This document shows, piece after piece, positions 1-9,800 of a DNA stretch of 64,000 bases. Both the position numbers and the translations under genes were made by a program. Below the pieces are notes generated by a model. It was given only the letters and a program-made list of their open reading frames with translations. It did no database searches and had not been told where the DNA came from. Position 1 is the first letter of the stretch; the number at the start of each line of letters is the position of its first letter. The stretch comes from Saprospiraceae bacterium (GTDB lineage Bacteria; Bacteroidota; Bacteroidia; Chitinophagales; Saprospiraceae): positions 744,001 to 808,000 of the forward strand of contig JADJPZ010000004.1 in NCBI GenBank assembly GCA_016713025.1, read 5' to 3'.

Positions 1-1
1 A

Positions 2-58
2 GAAACTATTCCTTACTTTCATAAGTATTATAAGGAACTGAAGAAAGATGATAAATAA
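2..58 (+). CDS. 3' end of a gene cut by the window start
   Basis: An open frame runs from base 2 to a TAA at 56-58 and ends in a lysine/aspartate-rich tail (ending ELKKDDK). The composition is that of a charged protein C-terminus. Only 18 codons are visible, so neither family nor function can be named, and the frame could be chance. Confidence 0.35.
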   Translation, partial: ETIPYFHKYYKELKKDDK

Positions 59-312
59 TTAATTAGATGAGAGTTTTTATAGTGGATAAAACCAAGCAGC
101 AAAACTAATTGGTATCTGAACCTAGACATTAGTCGTTAATTATTGGATTAGCTTGAGGAAGTTTTTGAACGGAAAAGAAAAAAAATTGCAGCCCGTAGGA
201 TGACCGAACGGTGCGTTAGCACAGCATTGAACGATTTCAATGCTGAGTGAGGGAACTGCAAACCACGGCTTGCAGCATCGACAATATCAAAGGGTTCGAT
301 TCCAAAAAGGGG

Positions 313-343
313 AAAAAAAAAGTCACTCAAATGAGTGACTTTT
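313..343 (-). terminator. Second copy of the tRNA terminator hairpin
   Basis: A stem AAGTCACTCA / TGAGTGACTT-like palindrome is followed, on the minus strand, by a run of T. It is a duplicate of the terminator at 471-500 and part of the tandem repeat. Confidence 0.6.
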
Positions 344-470
344 ATGCAGCCCGTAGGATGACCGAACGGTGCGTTAGCACAGCATTGAACGATTTCAATG
401 CTGAGTGAGGGAACTGCAAACCACGGCTTGCAGCATCGACGATATCAAAGGGTTCGATTCCACAAAGGGC

Positions 471-500
471 AAAAAAAAAGTCACTCAACTGAGTGACTTA
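471..500 (-). terminator. Intrinsic terminator of tRNA-Glu
   Basis: Read on the minus strand, the 10-bp stem AAGTCACTCA / TGAGTGACTT closes a 2-base loop and is followed by nine T. It begins about five bases after the tRNA 3' end, which fits termination of the single-tRNA transcript. Confidence 0.85.
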
Positions 501-504
501 TATG

Positions 505-576
505 CAGCCCGTAGGGGAATCGAACCCCTGTTTCTAGAATGAAAATCTAGCGTCCTAACCGCTGGACGAACGGGCC
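505..576 (-). tRNA. tRNA-Glu (anticodon UUC)
   Basis: The minus strand folds as a cloverleaf. Acceptor stem GGCCCGT pairs with ACGGGCT (first pair G-U). The D-arm contains CAGCGGTTAGGAC. The anticodon stem CTAGA/TCTAG closes the 7-base loop TTTTCAT, giving anticodon TTC. The T-arm is CAGGGGTTCGATTCCCCTA. The 3' CCA is not encoded in full (GCA follows). A rho-independent terminator lies directly downstream, and the 3' end of the gene is copied twice in the repeats beyond it. Confidence 0.95.
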
Positions 577-670
577 AAAATAATGCTTTTCTTTAAAAGC
601 GACGCAAAGATAGATACATTAGCCAATTTACAAAACAGAAAACAATCTTTTTTTTAAAATTATCTTTTTA

Positions 671-2299
671 TCAGACTAATATCAAGTACAATATCTGAGC
701 AAACAATATTTTTAAAACTAAGGAAATGGGAAACATAAAAGAATACCCGATGCCTGGAACCCTGTTTTTCGTAATATCAGTGGCAAAATCCAATATTGCC
801 GGCTGGTTGGCCGAAAACCCAAGTAAGAGGGAGTAAGGGATTTTGATCAGTTTGTATCCAATCCAAAGACTCAGCATAGCCGAAACTATACTCAGCATGG
901 TTCCAGCTGCAAAAATCTGAATCCAGGCTCCATCATTCAGACTCTGTAAAAGTGTGTTGCCTGACCTGATCCCTATTACAGCAAGTAAAAGGGTGAGTCC
1001 CAACTGATTGAGCGTTACGTTTGATCCATAAGGCAATGTCCATACTATCGGGCCGGTTCGCCGGAGAGTACCCAGGATTAATCCCATGATCAGAGGTCCG
1101 CCTGCAAAACCAAATTTAAATACCAAACCACCGGGTAATGTAAATTCTATCATCCCTAAGATAAGACCTAATGCCAGCCCAATCCCGAAGGAAAACAAAT
1201 CTATTTTATTGGATGCATAGTAGCTGTCTCCAAATAGTTTTTGAATGCTCTTAATGTCTTCCCGTCTTGCAACAAACCTGATTCGGTCTCCCGGTTCCAG
1301 GATAGTATCGCTTTTTGCAAGCATTTCGATATCGCCTCTCCGGATACGTGTTATCACAGCATTGTACTTTTCATGAAGATTCAATGAAGAAAGCTCTTTT
1401 CCCACCACATCAGGATTGGATACAAAAATTCTTACAATGTCATACTCTTTTCTATCATAAGTCATATTATTAATAGCTTCTTTGCCCATGACTCTTTGGG
1501 CTTCATCCAGTTCTTCCTGTGTGCCTACAATGATGACTGTATCACCAAGGCTCAATTTGATGTCAAAATTTGACAATACAGTGCCATGAATCTTACTATC
1601 TATTCTGCCAAAAACGATGTTCCAATTGTACTCACTTATGATATCACGAAGTTGTTTTCCGGTCATTTCGCCATTTGTGATTTCAATTGCTCTACTGGTA
1701 AGATTTTCATCGAGAGGATATTCCTTTCGCAGCATTTGTTTTTCAGCATGATAATCTACTTTGAGAAATCGCTCCATGATTTTAATGGCTATCATTACAC
1801 CCAGGACACCCATTGGATAAGAAAATGTATATCCTACCACCATATGTTGGATGGCATCGGTATTTCCTTTTTCCTTAAGATTGACCATGTCTATGACACC
1901 TGCCAAAGCAGTTGTATTGGTCGAACTACCGGTATAAATCCCCACTATCGTCGCTTTGTCAAATCCCATAAGATAATAAATCACTATCGTCAGAAGGGCT
2001 GAAAGCAATAACATTAATAACACAAAACCGATATCTCTCCACCCATTTTTATTGAAGGACTCAAAAAACGCCGGTCCTGATCTCAATCCTATGGTATAGA
2101 CAAAAAAGATGATTCCGATCTGAAAGATGATCTCCGGTACGTTAAACAAAGGATTGGCAGCTCCAAAAGCAAGTCCTACAAAAAGCACTGCTGCCGTACC
2201 CAGACCTGTGCCTTTTATTCTAAAGTTTCCTACGAGATACCCAATTGCTATCACCAGAAATAGTAGAATCAAGGGATTTTCAATAAAATATGAACTCAT
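671..2299 (-). CDS. AspT/YidE-family anion exchanger-like transporter with RCK/TrkA-C domains
   Basis: A 542-residue inner-membrane protein of the aspartate:alanine exchanger family. About five hydrophobic helices at each end (residues ~5-180 and ~370-540) flank a soluble middle with two TrkA-C (RCK_C) regions, seen as the repeated 'LGDTVIIVGTQEEL' and 'EPGDRIRFVARREDI' segments. Gly-rich membrane motifs such as TGSSTNTTALAG are typical of the AspT/YidE/YbjL repeat. Substrate cannot be read from sequence; family members exchange dicarboxylates or amino acids. A TTG lies two codons upstream of the ATG at 2299; the ATG start is preferred. It ends the minus-strand group that starts at 5.2 kb. 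Confidence 0.85.
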   Translation of the reverse strand: MSSYFIENPLILLFLVIAIGYLVGNFRIKGTGLGTAAVLFVGLAFGAANPLFNVPEIIFQIGIIFFVYTIGLRSGPAFFESFNKNGWRDIGFVLLMLLLSALLTIVIYYLMGFDKATIVGIYTGSSTNTTALAGVIDMVNLKEKGNTDAIQHMVVGYTFSYPMGVLGVMIAIKIMERFLKVDYHAEKQMLRKEYPLDENLTSRAIEITNGEMTGKQLRDIISEYNWNIVFGRIDSKIHGTVLSNFDIKLSLGDTVIIVGTQEELDEAQRVMGKEAINNMTYDRKEYDIVRIFVSNPDVVGKELSSLNLHEKYNAVITRIRRGDIEMLAKSDTILEPGDRIRFVARREDIKSIQKLFGDSYYASNKIDLFSFGIGLALGLILGMIEFTLPGGLVFKFGFAGGPLIMGLILGTLRRTGPIVWTLPYGSNVTLNQLGLTLLLAVIGIRSGNTLLQSLNDGAWIQIFAAGTMLSIVSAMLSLWIGYKLIKIPYSLLLGFSANQPAILDFATDITKNRVPGIGYSFMFPISLVLKILFAQILYLILV

Positions 2300-2389
2300 A
2301 ATCAATAAATAGCGTATGCTTTATTATCAACGAATTTTAGTAGTTTTGGTTGTATTTCTTCAAATCAAGCTGTCTGTTACATCCATTCT

Positions 2390-2586
2390 CATTCTCCATT
2401 CCTCCATGCTCCATGCTCCTTGCTCCATGCTCCCTTCCCCCTTCTCCCATCTCCCATAGTCCATCCTCCCTTCTCCGTGCTCCACATTCCTTTCTCCCTT
2501 CTCCCTTCTCCTTGTTCCATGCTCCTTCCTCCCTTCTCCATTCTCCCTTCTCCTTGTTCCATGCTCCTTTCTCCCTTCTCCCTTTT
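2390..2586. repeat. Imperfect heptanucleotide repeat tract (CTCCNTK)
   Basis: About 200 bp of pyrimidine-rich sequence is built from 7-base units such as CTCCATG, CTCCTTG and CTCCCTT, roughly 25 in a row with substitutions. It fills the gap between the transporter start and the stop codon of the Smr gene. Open frames across it are low-complexity artefacts (EKGEGR-like repeats). It resembles the short tandem heptamer repeats described in cyanobacteria, but homology is not implied. Confidence 0.85.
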
Positions 2587-3096
2587 TCAAAGCCATACTT
2601 CAACAGCACCGCCTCCATTTTTTGAAAATGTAAATCTTATCTGGTGGTAATCCTTCAGAATGTGTTCTATTTCACTTTTCAGAACCCCTTGTCCCTTACC
2701 GTGTATTATAGTAATATGTGGATAATTTCTGTCTATAGCATCTCGGATAAATAGCCTGGTTTTTTCAAGTTGATAATCAAGTATTCTTCCTGATAACTCA
2801 TTTTTCATATGTGGGGCCAGCTTTTCAATATGTAAGTCGATCGTGTGGTCAAATGATACTTTTATTGTTTTGTTGTCAGCCTTGATTATATTGTTTTCAC
2901 GCTTCAGGTATTCATGAATGTCCGGAAAAACTTCCTTTTCAGGGACGATTTCAAGATTTTGAGCCGTTACTAAAAAAATCTTATTTTCATACTTAATTCG
3001 GGCTTTTCCTTCAGCATTTATACCCTCAAATATCCCAATCCTGCCTGAAGACTTGATCATGACTTTTTCTCCTGTCCAAAGTTCTTTCAGGTTCAT
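2587..3096 (-). CDS. Smr-domain protein (MutS2 C-terminal type)
   Basis: A 169-residue protein whose C-terminal half is an Smr domain. 'DLHIEKL' (~residues 88-94) gives the D-L-H motif, and 'HGKGQGVLKSEIEHIL' (~132-147) gives the HGxGxGxLR-like motif, followed by the terminal GGGAVEVWL. The N-terminal ~70 residues look like a small beta-barrel domain. Smr domains bind or nick nucleic acid; short stand-alone members occur widely in Bacteroidota and their exact role is unsettled. Start is ATG at 3096. The stop codon touches the heptamer repeat tract. Confidence 0.85.
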   Translation of the reverse strand: MNLKELWTGEKVMIKSSGRIGIFEGINAEGKARIKYENKIFLVTAQNLEIVPEKEVFPDIHEYLKRENNIIKADNKTIKVSFDHTIDLHIEKLAPHMKNELSGRILDYQLEKTRLFIRDAIDRNYPHITIIHGKGQGVLKSEIEHILKDYHQIRFTFSKNGGGAVEVWL

Positions 3097-3131
3097 ATTT
3101 TTTATAAAAAGTCAAATTTTATCAACAAAAC

Positions 3132-5195
3132 CTAAAATCTTATTTTTAGTTGTGTTTTTACCTCTGTTCTTGTATTGCCATTAATTAGTTCGTTGCCTGA
3201 TCCGATCGTATTGACATTTTCAAAGTAAGTGCGGCCTATTCTGAATTCCCATGTGTAATTTCGTCCCAGCCTTAATCTTGTATTGATATAAAATCTGGAT
3301 CCGCGATTTTGATAAAATGGAATAAAGAATTCATAAAGAATATCGTTTTCATAGGCGTATATTCGGGCATCAAAGCTATTGATGTCAAATATTGCATACC
3401 TTGCGGTAAATGAAAATGGTTTGGCAATGGGCTTGTACACCACATCCTGATAAAAAAGCATGCCTCTGGAATAGCTTGATTTTTCAAAGAAAGAAAATTC
3501 TGCACGGTCTCTGATTTCCCATTCTTTGGTAAGTTTGTAATTAAAATGTAACCTCAAGCGTTGCAGTGTGAGATGCTCAGGATAATCAATGATCCTTTCA
3601 TTGCTGCTGTTGAGTTGTTTCTTTTCTATGCGGTATTGGACATAAAAATCCATTTTTCTTTTTTGAGTATATGCCAGCTTGATTAAAATTTCATTTCCAT
3701 CTGTGAGTCCGTCTCTGCGGTATGTCACCCATGGATGAGACCAGACATCAGCATATGCACTTAGTGTTATATTTTTAAACGGTCTCATTTCCATACCAAG
3801 GTAAAATCCTTTTTCATTGATGGGTTGTGTGGATTCTCCAAAGGCATTTGCATTGAGTACCTGATAGTCCGGATCATAATTTCTGTATACAGCAGATACA
3901 TCCAGTCTTCTGTCCAGTCCCATTAATACCCCGTGGATATGTGCTTGACCTCCGTTGTCACTAAATGCCCCTTCGCCAAAAAATGTTAAATTTTTATAAC
4001 GCCATGTATAGTCGATGCTGCTGTTGATCAGAGTCTTACCATTGAAAAGATACTTTCTGTAAAGTGCATCGTCTCGAGTCAGAGTGGCATCAAATCCTGT
4101 GTAAAGTCCGTTTAATGCTATTTTGAAATCCCGGATTTTATACTCGATTTTTCCACCGACATTCGTTTGATGGATACTGTTTTTATTAGCCGCTTCAGTT
4201 TCTGTACGATGAAAACCATCAAATCTTATTGACCCGAAAGCATCAAAGTCTGTGTTGTCAATAGAATCTCTGTCTACAGTGGCATCGATAGGTTTATAAG
4301 AAATAAAAGCTGCTGCCTGGATAGATCTCGCTAAGTTAATGACAGCACCGGCACCCCTGAAAAAGTTAACTTCATTTACAGAGCTGTAGGGTCTTATCAT
4401 TCTGCCGGCTTTCTTTACATTCATCACATAGGAAGATTTGCCGGCACCAAAGTCATTATGCAGTATTAATCCCTGACCCATACTTACTGCAAAATCACCA
4501 AGAGATACGATACTCAAAGTCTTATTGATATCTTTAGCGTACGCAAACATTGAATAGAAATCAAAACCATACTTATTGTGATTTTTTAAAAACGGTTCAC
4601 CCGGGTCTTTTTCCATTGTAATACCAGCTTTAAAGAGCTGCCCAAATTCAAACCGGTATCTGACATAGAGATGATTTGGATCTCCTATGTAAGGAGTAGA
4701 TCCAGATGCGGATGGCAAAAATCCTTTCCTGTCTTCCAGGACTCTTTTACCTTTTAAAAACAGGGTAGATGTCCCGTTTTTAATAGCATCTTTAAAGTCA
4801 AGATTAAAATCCGCCGGAGCCACATCACATTTTAGAAAAGGGGTAACATTTTTTATGACACCCATATCCCATGATGGTAGTGATTGTAGCTCATATATAC
4901 TAAGATATGATCCAAACTGTGTGCGATGTTTGATAAAGTCTGTGATCTGGATTTCATTCAACAGATATAATTCTCTAAGATCATTTTCTGTAGCCTGATT
5001 GATATTCAGCGGATTTTCGTAGTAATGATTTAGATTTTCAAATATAGTATTGTAATCAAAGTTTTCAGCATCTGTTGATTCCAGAAAGTCTTCAATGATA
5101 TTTGAAATAATATTATTGGACTGAGATTCATCCTGCCCGGTAACAGGATCGGTCCGGAAAATAGAATAACATATGAATAATATAATAAATCTCAT
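3132..5195 (-). CDS. Helix-hairpin-helix outer-membrane beta-barrel-like protein
   Basis: About 687 residues. The N-terminus MRFIILFICYSIF looks like a signal peptide, so the ATG at 5195 is chosen over the upstream in-frame start at 5303. Residues ~55-110 hold a ComEA-type helix-hairpin-helix ('PLNINQATENDLRELYLL', 'FGSYLSIYELQSLPSWD'). The remaining ~550 residues are alternating aromatic beta-strand sequence ending '...VKTQLKIRF', typical of an outer-membrane barrel. Bacteroidota carry such HhH-plus-barrel proteins; whether they bind DNA, for example in uptake, is inference only. It is divergent from the respiratory operon, sharing the intergenic region 5196-5421. Confidence 0.75.
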   Translation of the reverse strand: MRFIILFICYSIFRTDPVTGQDESQSNNIISNIIEDFLESTDAENFDYNTIFENLNHYYENPLNINQATENDLRELYLLNEIQITDFIKHRTQFGSYLSIYELQSLPSWDMGVIKNVTPFLKCDVAPADFNLDFKDAIKNGTSTLFLKGKRVLEDRKGFLPSASGSTPYIGDPNHLYVRYRFEFGQLFKAGITMEKDPGEPFLKNHNKYGFDFYSMFAYAKDINKTLSIVSLGDFAVSMGQGLILHNDFGAGKSSYVMNVKKAGRMIRPYSSVNEVNFFRGAGAVINLARSIQAAAFISYKPIDATVDRDSIDNTDFDAFGSIRFDGFHRTETEAANKNSIHQTNVGGKIEYKIRDFKIALNGLYTGFDATLTRDDALYRKYLFNGKTLINSSIDYTWRYKNLTFFGEGAFSDNGGQAHIHGVLMGLDRRLDVSAVYRNYDPDYQVLNANAFGESTQPINEKGFYLGMEMRPFKNITLSAYADVWSHPWVTYRRDGLTDGNEILIKLAYTQKRKMDFYVQYRIEKKQLNSSNERIIDYPEHLTLQRLRLHFNYKLTKEWEIRDRAEFSFFEKSSYSRGMLFYQDVVYKPIAKPFSFTARYAIFDINSFDARIYAYENDILYEFFIPFYQNRGSRFYINTRLRLGRNYTWEFRIGRTYFENVNTIGSGNELINGNTRTEVKTQLKIRF

Positions 5196-5320
5196 GTTTG
5201 AATAACTTGGGGTAAAACTAATGAAATTCGTAAGAATATCAGAAATTGGTATGAAAAAATAACCAAATCGAGTTAATTTATTTAGAAAATTTCTAAATAA
5301 CAAGAAACATATTATAAAAA

Positions 5321-5351
5321 TTGTAATTACACTTTCAGTATTTTACTTTTG
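5321..5351 (+). promoter_or_regulatory. Bacteroidota-type promoter of the act-cox cluster
   Basis: TTG at 5321-5323, a 20-base spacer, and TACTTTTG at 5344-5351 match the Bacteroidota -33/-7 consensus (TTG...TAnnTTTG). Transcription would start near 5358, giving a leader of about 60 bases before actA. No comparable promoter is seen inside the cluster up to coxD. Confidence 0.75.
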
Positions 5352-5421
5352 TGGCAATTTTAATTCAAAAAAGTCTAATTATATATCTATTCTTCATAAA
5401 ATATATATTAAAAAAACATTA

Positions 5422-6825
5422 ATGAAGGTTTATAAGTTTTTAAGTATCAGACTAATAGCCATCATGTCAATATTGATATGGTCGGCTCTTTCCATTTCTG
5501 CTCAGGTTTCTGCAGACGCGGGGAAAGAACTTTTTAAAGCCAATTGTGCAGCTTGTCACGCCAAAGACATGCGTTCTGCAGCTACGGGTCCGGCTTTGGG
5601 AGGATCCCAAGCACTTTGGGGTGATGATGAAGCGCTTTATGCATGGATCAGAAATTCTCAGGCGATGATCAAAAAGGGCCACCCTAGGGCTGTTGAACTT
5701 TGGAATAAGTACAAGCCTGTCGTGATGACAAATTTTGAAAAGCTGACTGATGATGAGATCGGAAGCATCTTAGCTTATGTCAATGGTACCTATGATGGAA
5801 CCCTTGGCCCTGTAAAGAGCACAGCTTCATCTGCAAAAAAAGAAGAACCTAAAAGTCAGTTACCCTTATATCTTATTATAGCTGCTGTGCTGGCTGTTCT
5901 TGCACTTTTACTCACAAAAATAATTTCAAATCTCAACCAAATAGCAGCTGCAAGAGAAGGACGTCATGAAGAAGCAAAGACAATAGGACAGATTTTAACT
6001 TCAAAAGGAGTTGTCACATTTCTTATATTTGCTGCTATCATATTTGGTGCTTACACCACTGTCAATAAAGCAACTGAGCTGGGCAGACAGGAAGGATATG
6101 CGCCAGATCAACCTATAAAATTTTCACATGCTACTCATGCTGGTGTCAATAAAATTGATTGTCAATACTGTCATGATAGTGCGAGAAGATCGAAGCATTC
6201 GTCAATTCCGGGCACAAATACTTGTATGAATTGTCATGCAGCCATCAAAAACGGAAGTCAGTATGGAACAGCAGAAATTACTAAGATTTATGCCTCGATA
6301 GGTTATGATCCGGCTACAAACAAATATATTGAAGATTATGAATCTAAATCGGAAGAAGATATAAAGGCTATTTTTACAAAATGGATAGGGGACGAATACA
6401 AACGAGTTAAAGAAAAAGGTGATTTGGATAGTGAAGGCGAAAGAGTGGTAGCTCAACAGTGGGCTGATATCAAAAAATCATTGACCAACGATCAGAAAAA
6501 ACAAATCCAGGGCCCGATAGAGTGGACAAGAATACACAATTTGCCTGATCACGTTTATTTCAATCACTCTCAGCACGTCACTGTTGGAAAGTTGGAGTGC
6601 CAGACTTGTCATGGAAAAGTTGAAGAAATGGAAGTATTGAAGCAAATGTCCCCGTTATCTATGGGATGGTGTATCAATTGCCACAGGCAAACGGAAGTCA
6701 AATTCAAAGACAATGCTTATTATGCAAATTACACGAGATATCACGAAGAATTAGCTTCAGGTAAACGTGACAAAGTGACTGTATCTGACATCGGAGGTCT
6801 GGAATGTCAAAAGTGCCATTATTAA
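5422..6825 (+). CDS. actA: Alternative complex III subunit ActA, multiheme cytochrome c
   Basis: A 467-residue c-type cytochrome that passes electrons from the quinol-oxidising complex to cytochrome oxidase. Residues 1-28 are a signal peptide. CAACH (42-46) lies in an N-terminal class-I cytochrome domain. Two hydrophobic helices follow (~147-170 and ~195-215), then a C-terminal periplasmic region with five further motifs, CQYCH, CMNCH, CQTCH, CINCH and CQKCH, the last at the very C-terminus. That makes six heme sites. It heads the cluster, behind a good promoter, and actB follows after 54 bases that include a small TACTC/GAGTA hairpin. Confidence 0.9.
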   Translation: MKVYKFLSIRLIAIMSILIWSALSISAQVSADAGKELFKANCAACHAKDMRSAATGPALGGSQALWGDDEALYAWIRNSQAMIKKGHPRAVELWNKYKPVVMTNFEKLTDDEIGSILAYVNGTYDGTLGPVKSTASSAKKEEPKSQLPLYLIIAAVLAVLALLLTKIISNLNQIAAAREGRHEEAKTIGQILTSKGVVTFLIFAAIIFGAYTTVNKATELGRQEGYAPDQPIKFSHATHAGVNKIDCQYCHDSARRSKHSSIPGTNTCMNCHAAIKNGSQYGTAEITKIYASIGYDPATNKYIEDYESKSEEDIKAIFTKWIGDEYKRVKEKGDLDSEGERVVAQQWADIKKSLTNDQKKQIQGPIEWTRIHNLPDHVYFNHSQHVTVGKLECQTCHGKVEEMEVLKQMSPLSMGWCINCHRQTEVKFKDNAYYANYTRYHEELASGKRDKVTVSDIGGLECQKCHY

Positions 6826-6879
6826 TCATACTCAAACTGAGTAAAATTTTAATTACAAATAACAATCCTGAATATATAA

Positions 6880-9800
6880 ATGAAAAATCAATCAGATAAT
6901 ATTTGGATAGGTCAGAAAGACCTTACGAGGGATGAAGAATTTATGCAGTTGGCTGAACAGGAGTTTGCAGAAGAACAAGTCAGTTATGCTGATATGACTT
7001 CCAATCTTTCCGGTAACAGAAGGGACTTTCTTAAATTTTTGGGTTTTGGTCTCGGTGCTGCCACAGTTGCAGCCGGTTGTGACATTCCGGTCAAAAGAGC
7101 CATACCATATGTAGTAAAACCTGACACAATTGTACCGGGTATAGCTAATTATTATGCTTCCACATTTGTAAATGGTGGTGACTATTGTCCGGTGCTTGTA
7201 AAAACCAGAGAAGGAAGACCTATTAAAATAGAAGGAAACGATCTCTCATCCATCACTGGTGGTGGTACATCCGCCCGAGCTCAGGCTTCTGTTTTGAGCC
7301 TCTATGATACCAATAGATTTTCAGGACCAAAAATCAAAGATGGTGCGGGTTGGAAAGACTCCAGCTGGAGTGAAATGGATAAACTTGCCGTTACGACCAT
7401 TTCTGCATCCAATAATATCAGACTCGTTACCAATACCATAATGAGTCCAACAGCAAAAAAAGCAATTGCTGAGTTTTCTGCAAAATATCCAAGTGTTAAA
7501 GTTGTCACTTATGATCCGGTTTCAGCCTCTGCATTGTTGGATGCCAATGAGCAAAATTTTGGCATCAGAGCCATTCCATCATATCATTTTGATAAGGCTG
7601 ATGTGATCGTAAGTTTCAATGCAGACTTTTTGGGAACCTGGATTTCGCCAATAGAATATGCTGCTGCGTATGCAAAAGGCCGGAAGATAAATGATGTCAC
7701 CAAAGCCAGAATGTCAAGACATATTCAGGTCGAAAACCATATGTCTCTCTCCGGATCAAATGCAGACAACAGAATCCTTGTAAAACCAAGTGAACAAGGT
7801 GTGGCAATCGCACATCTGTACAACGAAATCACAGGTTCAGGAGCTGGAGCTAATGGTCTGAATGCAAAAGCAAAAAAAGCATTGTCAAAAGTTGCAACCG
7901 AATTGAAAGCGGCTTCAGGTAAAGCATTGGTTGTAAGTGCATCGAACAATGTCAATGAACAATTGATGGTCAATGCGATCAATAATGCTCTGGGCAGTTA
8001 TGGTACCACCATTGATATGGGGGCCACTTCCAATCAAAGACAAGGAAATGATAAAGCACTGAAAAGTCTTGTTGATGAAATCAAAACAGGCAGTGTAGAT
8101 CTTATAATCTTTTGGGGTGCAAATCCTGTATATGACTCAGCATATAGTACTGACCTCGCAACTTCACTTGGAAAAGTAAAAAATAAAATTTCTTTTGCTG
8201 GTGTTAATGATGAGACAACGGATATGTGTACGGTGGTGGCTCCGGCGCATCATTTCCTGGAGGCGTGGGGCGATGTGGAGGCTAAAAATGGACATTTTAC
8301 CCTTATTCAGCCTACTATTGCACCATTGTTTGATACCAGACAAGCAGAGCTTTCGCTTTTGATTTGGGCAGGAAGTGCCAATGTCGATTTGACAAAAGAC
8401 CAGCCTTACTACGAATACCTCAAGCAATCCTGGAATACAAGTCAGTTTAAAGCTCAAAATGAATTCAGTTCATTTCAGGCATTTTGGGATAATGCTGTGC
8501 ATGATGGAGTATTTATTGCCGGAAATGGCGGGGCACCTTCCTACAAGAGCGCAGTAATCGGAGAAGTGACAAAACCTGTGAGTGCTGAACTGGAAATATC
8601 ATATTACGAAACAGTACATATGGCCAATGGTCAGTATTCAGGTAATCCATGGCTTATGGAAATGGCCGACCCGGTGACAAGAACAACCTGGGGCAACTAT
8701 CTTGCAGTTCCTGTCAATTTTGATGGTGTAAAAACCATGGTAGGTTTTAATGATCTGGTAGATGGTGATTTAGTAGAATTGACTATAGGCAAAAAGACAG
8801 TAACATTACCTGTGGTTCAGCAGTTCGGTCAGATGCCTGGAACAGTATCTTTAGCATTGGGTTATGGAAGAACCTTGGCTGGAAATACAGGAACAAATGT
8901 TGGAGTCAACGTAAACGACAGTTTGACTGTTGGCGCTGATGGTCCTCAATATTATAACACAAAAGTTACAGTCTCTAATAAAAAAGGTAAAGAAAAAGAT
9001 TTTTCTTGTGTACAGTATCATCACACAATTGGAGTAAAAGGTATAGATAAAGAGACAAATACAGAAATCAATGCTGATGAAGCCGCTTTAGTCTTCTTTG
9101 ATTATTTCACAGGAGTAAAGGGATTTCAAGGCGCATTGACAGATAGGTCTGTGATATATACAGCCAATGTGAAAGAACTCAAAAATAGTGTAGAACACCT
9201 TCAAAAAAGGAGGAAACATGCACAACACCTGAATGAGCAACAAATATATGGTGGTTTTGACCACATGTATTCATTGGGTCATCATTGGGGAATGCATGTG
9301 GATCTAAATGCATGTATCGGCTGTGGTGCTTGTACAGTGGCCTGTATGTCAGAAAATAATGTACCTGTGGTTGGAAAGCATGAAGTAGCTATCCACCATG
9401 AGATGACCTGGTTACGGATAGACAGATACTATTATGGTGATGTTGAAAATCCTAATACTATCTATCAGCCTATGATGTGTCAGCATTGTGACAACGCTCC
9501 TTGCGAAAATGTATGTCCGGTAAATGCTACTAACCACAGTGCTGAAGGTCTCAATCAAATGGCATACAACAGATGTATCGGAACAAGATATTGTGCCAAC
9601 AACTGTCCTTATAAAGTACGTAGGTTCAACTGGTTAGATTATACAAAAGCCGACATTTGGCCAGCTAATCAACCCAGACTTCAGCAAGAAAATGTACCAT
9701 TTATGGCAGATAATCTCACAAGAATGGTATTGAATCCTGACGTTACTGTAAGATCAAGAGGAGTGATTGAAAAATGTAGTTTCTGTGTGCAGAGAATTCA

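Larger units (their letters stand above)
187..503. repeat. Two tandem 158-bp repeats downstream of tRNA-Glu
   Basis: Copies at 187-344 and 345-503 are nearly identical. Each begins with 12 bases (gcagcccgtagg) identical to the 3' end of the adjacent tRNA-Glu gene. Each continues with the three-hairpin element described at 25.4-27.7 kb (here stems GTGC/GCAC, a 10-bp stem around a CGAT loop, and CTGCAA/TTGCAG). Each then carries an inverted match to the tRNA T-arm (ggttcgattcc) and ends with a terminator hairpin. This looks like duplication of the tRNA-terminator end together with a mobile or structured repeat. No convincing gene is seen in the stretch. Confidence 0.8.

Noticed and set aside
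148..330. Open frame over the tRNA-adjacent repeat
   Set aside because: It lies wholly in repeat and terminator sequence with no coding character.
2337..2650. Low-complexity open frames on both strands over the heptamer tract
   Set aside because: The translations are repetitive artefacts of the CT-rich repeat and overlap the real Smr gene end.
5196..5303. Extended start of the helix-hairpin-helix protein
   Set aside because: The signal peptide begins at the ATG at 5195; the upstream extension lies in the promoter region shared with actA.
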